A stretch of DNA of 64,000 bases, taken from NCBI RefSeq assembly GCF_041260155.1, contig NC_091931.1, positions 16,170,361-16,234,360 of the forward strand. The letters run 5' to 3'. The stretch comes from Ptychodera flava (taxonomy: Eukaryota > Hemichordata > Enteropneusta > Ptychoderidae). Made by a program: the position numbers and the translations under genes. The notes beneath the pieces were generated by a model that saw only the letters and a program-made list of their open reading frames with translations, searched no databases and had not been told where the DNA came from. Below, piece by piece: positions 1 to 11,697 of this stretch (the first letter of the stretch is position 1; each line of letters opens with the position of its first letter).

Positions 1-1151
1 AAGACATATATGCATGAGCGATAGCAAGTGCATTTATGCAGTGCACTGGTCAAAACCAAGTGGTATACCCTATGCTGGGGTAAGGTGATTTATTGCTTTT
101 GTATCATAACAGTATATTGAAATTCTGGCGTGAACCGTTGAAAAGGAAAATAAATTTTCTCGAGATAAGAGCAAGCGCGTGTTATAACCGTCCTACATCG
201 CGAATATGCCTATAGCTCGGTTATTTTCTCCTTTCGACCGATCAGATCACTTTGTTGGAGCAATCAATAATATAGCGGTATGATATAATTGCCGATAATG
301 CAATATTATAATATTGGATTGAATAAGTTGAGGATGAAATTAACATTCTCTGATTTTTGCCCCAACTCAAGTAAGTTAATGCATGGGTGTTTGTACCCAT
401 CAAGCCAAAAAGTAAGAAAATGATCAATTATCTTTTAAAACCGCCAGATTTGATTGATATTTGGCCTAATTATTGAAATTATTAAATTCTTTAAAAAAAT
501 GTCTGCCTAAATCTTGACGAGTTGAGTCACGTGACCAAATCTGACATTTTCCCGCCAAAATTTACGTCTTTATTAATTTTAATATTCCAACCGTAACCCG
601 TTAAATTTTCTTGATTTTCTCTGCAGTTTTGGAAACAACATCTATCATATTCTTTCAAAAATACATGGCACTCATGAAACTCTATCTATACTTCTTTCTG
701 ACATTCAAAACATTCATGTAAAACGTCAAAAATATTGTATTTGTTGTTTTTTGTGAAGAAATATTATTCAAAATTCAATAATTTTGCATCTGCCAGTAGT
801 TTTAACACAAGTTTCTATCCCATTTTACATTAATTGGTAATAATATTTTAAATATTTTGATGTTTAGCGGTTGGAATGTTCAGTTATTTGCAATATACAA
901 TTTTGGCGGGAAAATAACAGATTTTGGTCACGTGACCTGACTTAGGTAATATATTATGATAAATTTCAACTTAATCAAATGCGAAACATATTTTTGGCAA
1001 TTTTCACAATTTTCTGACCAGGTCTGATTAAAAAGTATGTTCAAACTGATTTTACATGTAAGTAAGCCCATGCCCATGCATTAACATACCTGAGAAGACC
1101 AGTAATGTCAATAAAGATGGCACTTAATTTTTCATTTTATTCTGTTCATAG
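1..1151. other. Intronic/intergenic DNA upstream of the membrane-protein exon
   Basis: AT-rich non-coding DNA ending in a pyrimidine-rich splice acceptor (…ctgttcatag) at 1151. It contains one inverted-repeat element (about 520-950, listed separately). I see no supported coding exon here; it probably is the last intron of the gene whose final exon begins at 1152. Confidence 0.5.
520..950. mobile_element. MITE-like inverted-repeat element, ~430 bp
   Basis: The two ends are inverted copies of each other over about 75 bp. Both arms contain the order CACGTGACC, AAATCTG, TTTTCCCGCC and ATTCCAACCG; the left arm reads forward from about 523 and the right arm as its reverse complement ending near 946. 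The middle is AT-rich and has no ORF. This is the layout of a non-autonomous DNA transposon. I could not fix a target-site duplication, so the exact ends and superfamily are open. Confidence 0.6.
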
Positions 1152-1546
1152 AAAGTACCGGAATCTTTACCGGCGTGAGTTTCGCTGTAATGATATCCAT
1201 AGTGGTGATTGTGGTTGTAATCCTGATTATGATCGGCATCGGTTTGTGCGTCTACCGCTGCCGACGTGAGCCAAAGACACCCCGCCACACCAGCAACGCC
1301 ATCTACAAACCCACGACCAACGTGGACTATGCCAGGGCCGCCAACTCCCAGGCGACCAGAGCCCTGTACACCACCGCCGAGCCCGACTACGCCTTGGCAC
1401 AGACACCGGCTGGGTATCCGTCACAGATCAAGAGCGGCAGCGAGCTGGGCACCCCGCAACAGAGCAGCTCCCGAATGAGCTGCACCACAGATCAGGACGA
1501 CGTGTTCACGCCACTGAAGACGGACACGATGTCAACGCGGACATAG
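1152..1546 (+). CDS. Last coding exon of a single-pass membrane protein (TM segment + cytoplasmic tail)
   Basis: The exon opens after an acceptor at 1150-1151, with its first codon split with the preceding exon, and runs to a TAG at 1544-1546 (about 130 codons). It encodes a short juxtamembrane stretch (STGIFTG), a strongly hydrophobic segment rich in V and I of about 22 residues that is a clear transmembrane helix, then a stop-transfer cluster (CRREPK) and a ~95-residue polar tail. The tail has several tyrosines in acidic or small-residue contexts (AIYKPT, VDYARA, ALYTTA, PDYALA), possible SH2-docking sites. The exon is far GC-richer than its surroundings, as expected for coding DNA. The ectodomain lies upstream of the window, so I cannot tell which receptor or adhesion protein this is. 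Confidence 0.7.
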
Positions 1547-2451
1547 ACTTTGAACTTGAACGCTTTTTCTTTCCCTTTTTTGTATCAATTATTCACAAAG
1601 GCGTGAAGGTTTGCCTATATTTTCGTCTCCCGATATCAAGATGTATATTTTAAGACTTATAAAACAGGATTACTTACCGAGATGTAGCACTCATCATGCA
1701 TTTAGTATTTTCACAAGTATTATTTGAGAAACTTGACGTTGAAACTTTTGCTGCAAATTTCTCTGTACACTTACTGTGCTTGTAACTGTGTTTATTTGTT
1801 TGTTGCGTTGCACAATGTGCTGTATTGCATTCAGTTCAGAATGCTATTACTTCAGTTCACAGGGAGGCAGCCGTAAAAACCCATGCAACCACCACGGGTT
1901 GTCTGAGGGACAGCTGCATTTAGAGTTCAGAATCGTGCATTTCTGTTGAATTTGCGACAGCTTTCAAAATGGCTTGCAGATTCAAAGCCAACATGCGTAC
2001 TGGTACTGTGTATTATTTTCAAAACTTTTAAAATATTCCTACAGGTCCTAGACTTGAATAACGTTGCTAAGTGGCGATATACTCAATTCCGAGATGTCTT
2101 AATACTCTGAAACATCAATGACCTCGAGGAAAAATGTTTCGTGTTTCTTAAAATGAAAATTTAACAGACTTTTAATCTACTTCAGCGCATAATATCTAAA
2201 ACTCGCCAAGGTTAGAAATGACAAATTAATTCGAAGTTCACGAGGAAATGACCATGCGATTGGACTGACTTCAATATCACTATACCCATTGATGATTTGC
2301 AATCCAAAAAAGGAAATTTGGTCACGTGTCTCGGAAATTTCGTAGAATGTCGGTCTATTTTTAGAATTGTATTAGTACATGCAGTGTAAGGACTGACCAA
2401 AAATTACGACTGTAGAGCCAGGCGTAAAAAAACGTTATTTATGACGTGGTT
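1547..2451. other. 3' UTR and intergenic DNA
   Basis: Follows the stop codon of the membrane-protein exon. It is AT-rich with no ORF of note and no clear canonical AATAAA close to the stop. I see no further feature before the direct repeat that begins near 2452. Confidence 0.4.
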
Positions 2452-3540
2452 CAAAGGGGCTACGCTTATGTAGATATTAGTTAAAAATCGTTTTTCTTTT
2501 GTAAAGGAATTAAAGTTTCAAATAAAATATACTGAGATAGTAAATTAATCACATTTTCAGTACTTGGTGTTAAATATTCGACCAGCTCTCCTGGTGTTCC
2601 GTACACTACGTTGTTTGCATTCTACAGCCTGGCAAAGAGCGAAGATGGTTATGAAATTATACGGTTCGTTCAATCATTTGCGTTATCGAATGGGGGATAA
2701 TGTGATAGGACAATGCTGACTATATATTTCTTAAACGGATCACTGAGATTATAATGCCAAATCTGCAATTATGCAAGTAATTCTTTCACCATTATCGTCT
2801 GCGGTCGCTCGTATTTTGTGGTACAAATATATCAATTAGTGGTCAGATTCATTGGGGCTGGTTTAGACGACTGTTCCACGTCGCAGATGATTGTCACTGA
2901 ACTGATTGATAAACTATATGGGATTTTGTTTCGAACTATGTGGGATTTTATCTCGCTTCAGCTAGCAATACCTTTGTCTTGAGAAATGGTGCCTATGCAC
3001 TGGCCATGGATAGATGAGCTTGATCCGTTGCGGTCTAAAACCTGGGCCGGGATTTAATAATCAGATCGAATTAGAACTAGAATAATACACGTCATTTTAG
3101 CTACGTCATAGACACTGACTTTCTAATACCGTCAAATTTTGGTTCTTGCCGCATCTTTTGAGCTCCAGAAGACAAAAAAGACGCAAAAAACAAGACAGCT
3201 GCTTTCGGTTAGAAATTTTTAATCAGTTCACTCGATTTAATTCAGTGAGTGTTAACATAATATTGTAGAACAAACACAAAGTATGGAATTTTATCGCAAT
3301 ATTATTCTTTTGCACAATTTTTCATTTGCAAAAGTGTTGCCCATCAACCTGAAAAATATTTCTTTTAAATGACACCTTCATGATAGCTTCTCGTTGAAAA
3401 ATTTCCGTTGTCCTTTCGTTTTGAACCGTGTCTCTTTTCAGGCCAAAAAAAATTATGTTTCCGGTTACCCGACATCCCTATTTAAAACTCGACCCATATT
3501 TTTTTTCCTTACGTTCATGATTTTGCCGAATTTTACTTTT
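2452..3540. repeat. Direct repeat copy 1 (left of the TRIM pair), ~1.1 kb
   Basis: This block recurs almost base for base at 15967-17239 in the same orientation; both copies begin near AAGGGGCT and end near CCGAATTTTACTT. It has no terminal inverted repeats. Near its start a TTTTCAG acceptor-like site precedes a short open stretch (LGVKYSTSSPGVPYTTLFAF…), about 45 codons ending at a stop, which is also open in copy 2 with several amino-acid changes. It may be a duplicated terminal exon or an unclassified transposon. The two copies are much more alike than the TRIM genes they flank, so this duplication is recent. Confidence 0.7.
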
Positions 3541-5267
3541 TAATGGGTCACACTGAAATAAAAATAAAAAATAAAAAAGTTCCGGACCGATCAACCCTAT
3601 TACCTTGGGGCTTGTTACAGGAAACACACATCTTTTTCTTACGCCTTACGCTAGTTGTGAGTATGCATAACACGGTACATCTTGAATGAAATCCCCCAAA
3701 ACGTATTTGAATTCCATGAATTGCACCGTAGAATTTCTCCAAAGTTGACGGAGTCGGTCAATCCCTCCTTGGTCGTGTCATCTAGAAAGTACAAGTCAAC
3801 TGATAGATACCTCAACTGGAACAAGAAATGTTCAATTATTTGTCTGAACAACACAGCTTATACAATTTGTCTCCTTGCATATGGTAAAAAAATTAGAAAA
3901 AGCGGTATTATAGACAGTCACAAATGGAAAACAAGTGAGTAGTGAAAAAAGTCGTTAAAATAGTAACGCATGCTGCTTTTGCAAAAATTACATGTTTCGG
4001 GAAAACGTACATTAGCAAAAATTCAAGAAACGAAATATGAAATCTAAAATATTCAAAAAATAGAATTTCACGTAGCTGTAAGAAAAAGTAAACTGAATTC
4101 ACATATGAGAAAACTGGGACAGTTTTTGAAGATTGTAACTTAACAAATTTACATGTAACACTGAGTGTACTTGAATCTGAAATCCTTACCTGTTACACTA
4201 TGAGACATTGACTGTGACCTTTGGCTGTATAACCGGCCGAGTGTTGCAGCCGGCTGAGCTTTAAGACCATGTATTATGTGGACAAAGGACACATCTTTAC
4301 CAGAATGTGTTGTACAGTTTTAAGAAAACCAAATAAAATTTATTAAGTGCAAAAAAACCAAACGAAATCTTGGCAAGAGGAAAATAACTTGCATACCTCT
4401 AGTCTAGTCTGACCGACCCTTCCCAAGACCTACTGGTCTGTCCCTACAGGTATACGCCCTTGCTCTGTCAGCATACCGTGAACATCCCCGACTCGGAACT
4501 TGTCGCTTTGTAAATTGTCTCCCTTACAGCGCCCTCTTGTGGTGTTCGTGAGGAAAGTGTATATCCAAAGAACAAGTCCTCGAGACTGTAATACTTTAAA
4601 ACAGAAGACTGACAGCAAAGAAAACATTCTGCGATGAATTTCCGAGTTTACATTTGACCAGCTTGATATAAGAGTTAATTTTGGTAAGAGAATCCCTCCT
4701 TATCCCATCCACAAATGTTCCTTATTTTAAAAATTCTGTCTGTTTGATATGTAGAGTTTGGTAATCATGACCGATTAGGAAAGCATATGTAACTTTTGTG
4801 AATTTTTAAATTACACTTCTGTCGCCCAACACTTGGAAAATCAGCAATGAGTAAACAATGTTCAAAATAATGTTGCATCGGATGTGTTTGCGGAATGCAC
4901 CCTGGCCTATCCTACGAGTCTTATAGTTTAACATTCTTGATCTGCCATTTTGCAGAGAGTTCACCGGCAGGTACGCAATCAACAGGTGGTCAGCTTACCA
5001 CAGCATCGTTTTATACAGACACGAATATGAAAGTGTCACAAAGAGAGTAATATTCTAATATGTGAATATATTGCTTTTGCAGTTACTCTCCATTTTAGAT
5101 ATATCGATCCCTTGTGCTTACATTATTCTTATCACAGTTTGCTGTGTGCATTAATGAAATCTTTGTTTCAATGTGTGAGATGAAACTAAAATTGACTGTA
5201 GAGGGACAGAAGAGTGCTGTAAGCTTACATGTCGAACAGCGCACATTTCCTGCGGTGGATATATTAT
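3541..5267. other. Intergenic DNA between the direct repeat and TRIM gene 1
   Basis: Mostly AT-rich non-coding sequence. Two weak signals: an AATAAA near 4332 followed by an A-rich stretch, and an acceptor-like site near 4956 followed by about 30 open codons rich in S, T and G ending at a TAA. Neither is enough to call an exon. Confidence 0.3.
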
Positions 5268-8063
5268 TCATATGTATTCAACTTGCTCGATTTTCTGATG
5301 AAATACTTTGACCAGACCACTGTTCTGCTCGACCACTATCACCTGTCCGAAGGGGTCGTCGCTAGCTTCGTCGTTGTTGACGCAAATTCCAACGGGGCTT
5401 CTCAGATGATGTGCAGGGCTGTCTACGCGGCCTACAAACGAGCCGTACAGGTCGAACTTCTGTACTCGGTTATTCCAGCAGTCGCAAACATACACGTAGC
5501 CGTACCTATCGGTGGCGATACCCTCCGGGTGATAAAACTGGCCGTTGTCGCTCCCGAGCGAGCCGAAAGAGAAGAGAAAGTCGCCATTGGCGCTGTACAC
5601 TTTGATAGTGTGTTGCCACAGTTGGACACGAACACATTACCGTTGTAATCAATGGCGACGCACCACGGACTTGACAATCGGGCATCTGCATTTTCCTGTC
5701 TTCCAAAGGTCTTGATATGGTCGCCGTCTGGTCGATAGATGAACACGGAATCGGCATCAGTATCAACAACGTAAACATTGCCGTTGATAGGGTTGACGGC
5801 TATACCTCGCGGGTGTCTTAACTCTCCCTTTCCGAAGCATTTGACGAGTTTGCCGTCTTCGTCGCACACCACGACTTGTTTGTTCCCTGCATCAGTTGTG
5901 AAAATGTTACCGTCGGCGGACACTGCAGAAAATTCGGGTTTAAAGCTCCTCTGAAAGTCTGGAAACTCGATCGTTTTCCGAAATTCGCCCGTTATAGTGG
6001 ACCTCTGTAATCTTTTGTTACCGGTATCGCCCACAATTAGATGTCCACTTTGCTCATCGTCACGCCCCAGGGCCCTTTCAGCTGTCCGACACCAGAGCCA
6101 ATCCCTCCGAATTTCCTGATCAAACCTTTCGGTCCGATGGTCTGGTACTCAACGGAGTTGTCTCTTTGTGTTTGTTCTTAGACTTCGATGCCCCTCGTTT
6201 CAGACTATTCTCCATCCTTTGACGAGAACATATCTCATCGACTAATATGTCACTCGAGTCTGACTGCATTACTACTTCTTCTGTAGTCTGTTGACTGCCG
6301 GAAGACAATGTGCCCGTATTAGATCTGCCATCTCCACTGCCGGTAAGGTCTTTCGTTTTCTCTTTGTTTTCAAACATCTCTTTCATTGTTAATGCTTTGT
6401 TTTCTGGCTTTAACTGCGTTGTAAGAGATGTTCCTGTACTCGGAATATTGCTGATGTTGTCAGCGTATCGTCGAACCTCACTGGCGATGCTGTCTGGTCT
6501 GAAGTTGCACCTGCTGTAGTTTCGATCGTGGCCAAATCGCCCTCTGGTTTTGCTTCTCCCTCTTCAGAACCATTTCTATGTCCACATTCGACTTCACTCG
6601 GTTTGTGTGCATCATTCTTTGTGGTGTAATTTTGCCCCTCAGTTGAAGCATTGTAATTTTGCGATGCTTCCCAAGGCACAAGAACGTCTTTGCCCTCAGC
6701 TGCTTCATCACTTGCCGCCCGTTCTTCCGTGCGTTCATTCGTCTCGGCTGCGTTGTCAGACACAGAATCTTGGTTTGATAGTATCGTTACTTCCCGTGGT
6801 GCGTCTGCATTGATATTGGCAGCGTCGTCTGTAGCGGCTTCCTGTCTGTCGTTTCCATCAGCATCGTTGTTGGTGTCCCCATTCATTTTCTGACCAAGAA
6901 ATACCGTTGATTCTCCATCAATATCACTGCGTTCCATACCAGCTTGGTCATTGCTTTGAGTGCCGTGGTTCTCTGGTCGCCCCATCTCTAATCTACCTAC
7001 CGTCTTTGCTTCACAGAAATCACTCGAAGGCGAGAAGTCCAAGTAGTCATCTTGCGTCGGCTGGCATTTTGCGTTCACTTTCCGCAGCTCTTGAGTCTGT
7101 GACATAACTTCATTTCTGGCCGACATCAGGTATGAATCGTTACCCTGGCGAACAAGTCTCTCGGCAAAGTCCCGCACATGGACCAAGCTGTCTTCTATAC
7201 ATTCAACTTGCTTGAGTTCTGCGCGAAGATTCATTCTTCTGTCTTCGTATTCATCGTTCAGTACTCTGGCAAGATTTTCACCGTCTTCTTGAATTCTCTT
7301 GGCCATGTCTTCTACCGTTCTGGTCACATGATCACTGAGTTTTTTCTGGGTGTTCCGATAGGATCCATTTAGGGACTCTATTTTTTGCTGAATGGCCGTC
7401 TTACTTTCGATTGCTTCACTCTCTCGGGCTTTCAATTCCTGCGTCACCTCCGACAAATACTCGGTGAATTCTGATGCGGCTTCCTTCAAGTATCTGTACC
7501 TGTGATCGGGCTTGGGTGATCAAGGACCGTGCATTCTAGGCAGATCGGGGTCTCACAGGAATCGCAGTAGAACGTTTCTGGGTGATTGAGATGTCTGTCA
7601 CAATAGACCGGTGGCTGAACAGAAGCAGGGTCTTCGGACTTGGTCTTCTGGTACTCCTCGAAAGACAGAAGCCTGTGCGTACGAGTCGCTGGGATGAACT
7701 TATGAGCCGCGGAGCAAGTCATGCACAGACTCACCGCGCAGTCAAGACACCTGTCGGTCACTTCACCGAGCTTCAGGCTTCACATTTGGCAGAGTCAGAA
7801 CTTTGACACTTCTTTTTCACCAGTTCGTTGACGAAAACGTTTGCCCTGAGCCCCGTCACGCCTAAATGAGGAAGTTGGAACGTGCGTCGACATATTGGAC
7901 ATGTCAACGCGCCAGTTTTTTCGACGAGGGTACACAGACAGCATTCGCAGAAACTGTGAAGACAGGACAACAGTTTAGCGTTCTTGAACAGTTCCGAACA
8001 GATCGCGCAAAACAGAAAATCATCGTCAACACTGACCGTAGTTATAAATTCGTGGCTTGCCAT
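5268..8063 (-). CDS. TRIM2/3-like RING, B-box, coiled-coil, NHL protein, gene 1 (frame broken)
   Basis: Single-exon coding region on the - strand starting at the ATG at 8063. In order it encodes a C3HC4 RING (CAICSELF…CPICRR), two B-boxes (CLDC…; YCDRHLNHPETFYCDSC), a coiled coil, a ~250-residue acidic D/E/N/Q-rich stretch, and an NHL propeller with repeats such as GIAVNPINGNVYVVD, ending in a stop at 5268. The architecture is that of RING E3 ligases of the TRIM2/TRIM3/TRIM71 group. The filamin domain expected between coiled coil and NHL, present in gene 2, is not recognisable here and the acidic stretch occupies its place. The frame shifts about six times (near 7765, 7503, 6435, 6170, 6045 and 5615), each consistent with loss of one base, with homology continuing at once. 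Either this is a recent pseudogene or the assembly has indel errors. Confidence 0.75.
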
Positions 8064-11000
8064 ACCTTAGTGCCAGTAATAGAATGTTTGTTGAATGCTC
8101 CTGTAGCCACGCAGTGGATAATTTCTATTATTTGTATAAAGAATCCACACAGTCGTAATTCTGCGATTATGGCGGTCGAAGTACAGCACACCTCGGGTGC
8201 TCGACTCGTAACCGTGTCAACGAGCACTTCCTGTTTATGGGAATCTGCTGTTTGCTGTTTGTTTGCTACAACACTTACAAGGTATGTTTCGAGGTTACAG
8301 ATATATTCAAAGCGTACCTATGAACCACTGAACTGACTAAGTTTACCAGAGCCAATCCGACCACGTGACTTTAGTGTTTTCATTTGATCAATCACATTAT
8401 AATAAAAGAAAGTCAATCTAACACGACTATTCACTTTTACACTTCAACAAGAAAATTAAAAAGGGGGACATTATATTTTCATTTTTTTCAATATTCCTAA
8501 TTGTTTCAAACTATTTAATCGCATAAACGCCCACGCTATAATGACATTACTGAAGATTCATCTTACTGCAATAATATACTAAGTACTCCACCCCCAGCCC
8601 CGTAATACAAAGTCGTTTAATTATTGTAGTTTTATTTGATGCGATAAAAAATTAAACGGGATGTATCGCTTTTTGTCATAAGTCGAAATTATTGACCGTA
8701 AACTGTGCTTCCTTCAACTCTCAGTTTACGATCAAAACTATGACAACCCCGAGGCAAATGCTGCGAACGTTGATGTTGTTCGAAGGACAGCGCCATCAGG
8801 CGTCAGTGTTTCCAAATTAAATTCCTCGAGGGATTATGTTGGAAACATTTGAGCTATATTCAAGCCACGCGTGGGTCAAGCTATGATCTGTAGATCCGGT
8901 CTCGTTTCTATATGATGTCCATGGTCAAGTGACGATTGCAGATAGGTTGTACTCTATGAGCCTGGACTTTTGTGTTATACGGTATATTTAAAATCTCAGC
9001 AATATCACTTTGGGTGAAAGCGAAGGACGTCGATGATAATTCTTTTTTCATTGTTTTAGCACTCTTCTTTTGGTTAATCCCTGCTGTTATCGCATGTCCA
9101 AATTTCCATAAATATTGTGTTCAGATTGGAAAATTGATCATAAATGACGTATTGCTTCTTTACCAAACTTTTCATTTTTCTATTGGTAAGTCATTAACGA
9201 AGAATATATCACATTCAAAAGTAATATTAATTCTATCGGCGAAAACTATGGAGGTCTACAAGCGCTAGAGAAAACACCGTATACGAAACATCCTTTCCGT
9301 AACTTAAACAGATTGAAGTTCTTTCAGAATCAGTATTGTAGAGTCACAGGCCGTCAGAAGCGTGTCCCTGACCTGCCTCTCCACTATCGATTTTTAAATC
9401 TGGATAAAAATTATGGTGACCGTGGATGAACGTTGCCATGACACAGCGCAGTTAGCGTCAAAGTTACGGATGTAAGGAGCATCATACATCATCATCATAC
9501 ATGTAAGGTTATTATGAAACTTACGCTTTGACATTACGTGCCAAGGTTGGAAGAGATGAGCTCAATCAGATGAGTAATAACGATTAGAAAAGCATATTAT
9601 CATGGAGGTTTTCAATTTCTCAACTAAAAATCTCATGTGAAATGTTTTTGTACTTTGGTCGCAGGCCCATGAGGATGTCATTCAGATTATGACATAAGCG
9701 TTGATTTTATAATTTCTATGATTATTTATTGCAGAATGGTCCAATTAAGATGAGAATGTCAGATACATTTTCTAACGCGTTCGATGACTTTTTGTTGAGA
9801 GATATGTCGTCTGTGAATCATAAAATACCCGCATGGATTAGATTTGTCTTTGTATTTGTATTAAATATCATCATTGCCTTTTGTAATTGTTTGAAAGGGA
9901 ATACAACATCAAAGTTTCATTGGCTGCTCAGTAGCTCCCATTCTGACCACACCCCTCTCAAAAAACCAAAACCTTGCACTAAATGGTGATCTTGGCGTTT
10001 AATGCTCTTGAAACTTACTCCTTAAACACGTTCATGACTGTCGATGTATTACATTACTTATCAAGTACACTAAAGGAGGATCGTTTCTGCACCCTAATGG
10101 GATTCATAGTATACAACATAGCCTTGACTTTCCTTAATACTGTCTTTGGCGGTAAAATCACTTTGAAAAATGGTAAACTTAATTTATTATCTAAAGATGA
10201 TTTTCCAACGATGTAACTAAGTATGTAACATCAATCCTCTTTAGGCAACCTATCCCATTGTCTGAGTCAGCCACTGGGCATATAGTCGTACATTTGTGAT
10301 GTTGCCACTTGCGGAAACGTTATAAATCACCGTTTTTACAAATTTTCGATTTCTTATCCTGCAGCTTCATTTTATACGAATAAAGTGGTTCTCTGGTACA
10401 AATAAACAACTGCTTTACGATATTATTTCCTTGCCCTGTAAACGAATTTACATATTCGTTGGCAGGAATATGCTCATCATAACTTCCACGTATTATCACA
10501 TATTATTACCCTATTATAACTTTGGCTCAATATAAAGACACAAAAAGGTGTGTCTGCATTTAACCTCTCTATGATCTACTTTTGCGCTTTCATGCACACT
10601 CGCAAATAAAAATTTAAAACAGTACTTTCAACTAATAAACTATTTCTGTCACTTCCTTCATTCCTTGTATCCATCCCTACGACAAACATCAAAAACGGAC
10701 CAAGTAGGGACTCTGTCAGTAGTCAGTCTTCGATGCTGGCGTCTTAAGAACTGATTTACTGTGCTCTACTTGTTGCTGTGTACACCGAGAGTTGATCCTT
10801 AGCCTTCTGAGTCCTTTGGAATTGTAAGACGGACCATAGGGATCGGCACTGCATTGTTTCACTATTGCAGTCGATAAATGTCATTCAAATACGGTTAGGT
10901 CTGTCGGCAGAGTATTCGTCATGTTCAATTAACAAAGCTCTATCACGGTCCGACAAGATTGAAGATCAGAGTGGAGACAAAGAAATTTTATTTGAATTGT

Positions 11001-11697
11001 TGGTAACCTATATCCACTCATACAATCACTTTTATGCAGAGCCCCTAAGAAAATCCCTTCAGTTCGCAACCAAAGATGTATGTTCTAATCTTCAGTCATT
11101 CCCAAGGTCCTATTTGGTGATTTTTCGCATCATATCTCGTCGGATAAGGTAGTACGTGCCTCGAAATTAAAAAAATAAATTTTGCTCAATCTGATTAAAA
11201 TCAGATGTAGAGTACAGCGACGTCTATACTTACGCGGTATTCTCTTGCTGTGGCCTCTCACTATAGTGAGACTTTTGCTCAAATTTTTCAGAACGATACT
11301 TTCAACGATTCTCCTAATAAAGTAAAATAGAAACCGTGGTCACAGTGCAAATTTTGGCACTAGAGAAACAAAGTCCTTTACATTTACCAAAATTTGCAAT
11401 TGAAAATGGCCCCGCCCTTTATGAACTCTATGGCAAAAAATTAAATTTTAAATTTCATAAAACTAAGACGGTGAAAACTACGCTTAAAATGAGCTCCCTC
11501 GAACGGCAGAACTTCCCTGCAAACAAATTGTTAAATTTGAGAATCCGAAAATCTGTACGCAAGGCGCCTTCTACCACGACACAACACAACACATCACAAT
11601 TGTCTCGTCACATCGGCACTTCTGTTTCTTTCCATACCACTTGACTAATGCGATTATGCTTTATTTTTAATTTGTTGTTCGACTTGACTGATATAAC
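8064..11697. other. Intergenic DNA between the two TRIM genes
   Basis: AT-rich spacer of 3.6 kb holding the promoter side of TRIM gene 1 and the 3' flank of TRIM gene 2. Open stretches at 8972-9268 and 9729-10216 are short, AT-rich and unlike proteins I know. A small ATC-rich patch lies near 9480. No RNA gene or transposon end is evident. Confidence 0.4.
11660..11665 (-). terminator. Polyadenylation signal AATAAA of TRIM gene 2
   Basis: TTTATT on the + strand reads AATAAA on the - strand about 35 bases past the TAA stop of TRIM gene 2 (11698-11700), a normal distance for a short 3' UTR. Confidence 0.5.

Noticed and set aside
1227-1478. Open frames overlapping the membrane-protein exon on both strands
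   Set aside because: High GC leaves few stops in all frames; only the + frame with the TM helix has an acceptor and sensible protein features.
4956-5050. Possible small exon (SSPAGTQSTGGQLTTASF…)
   Set aside because: An acceptor-like site and 30 open codons are too little, with no partner exons around it.
8972-10216. Short open frames between the TRIM genes as small genes
   Set aside because: AT-rich, no similarity I recognise, no clear splice or poly-A context.
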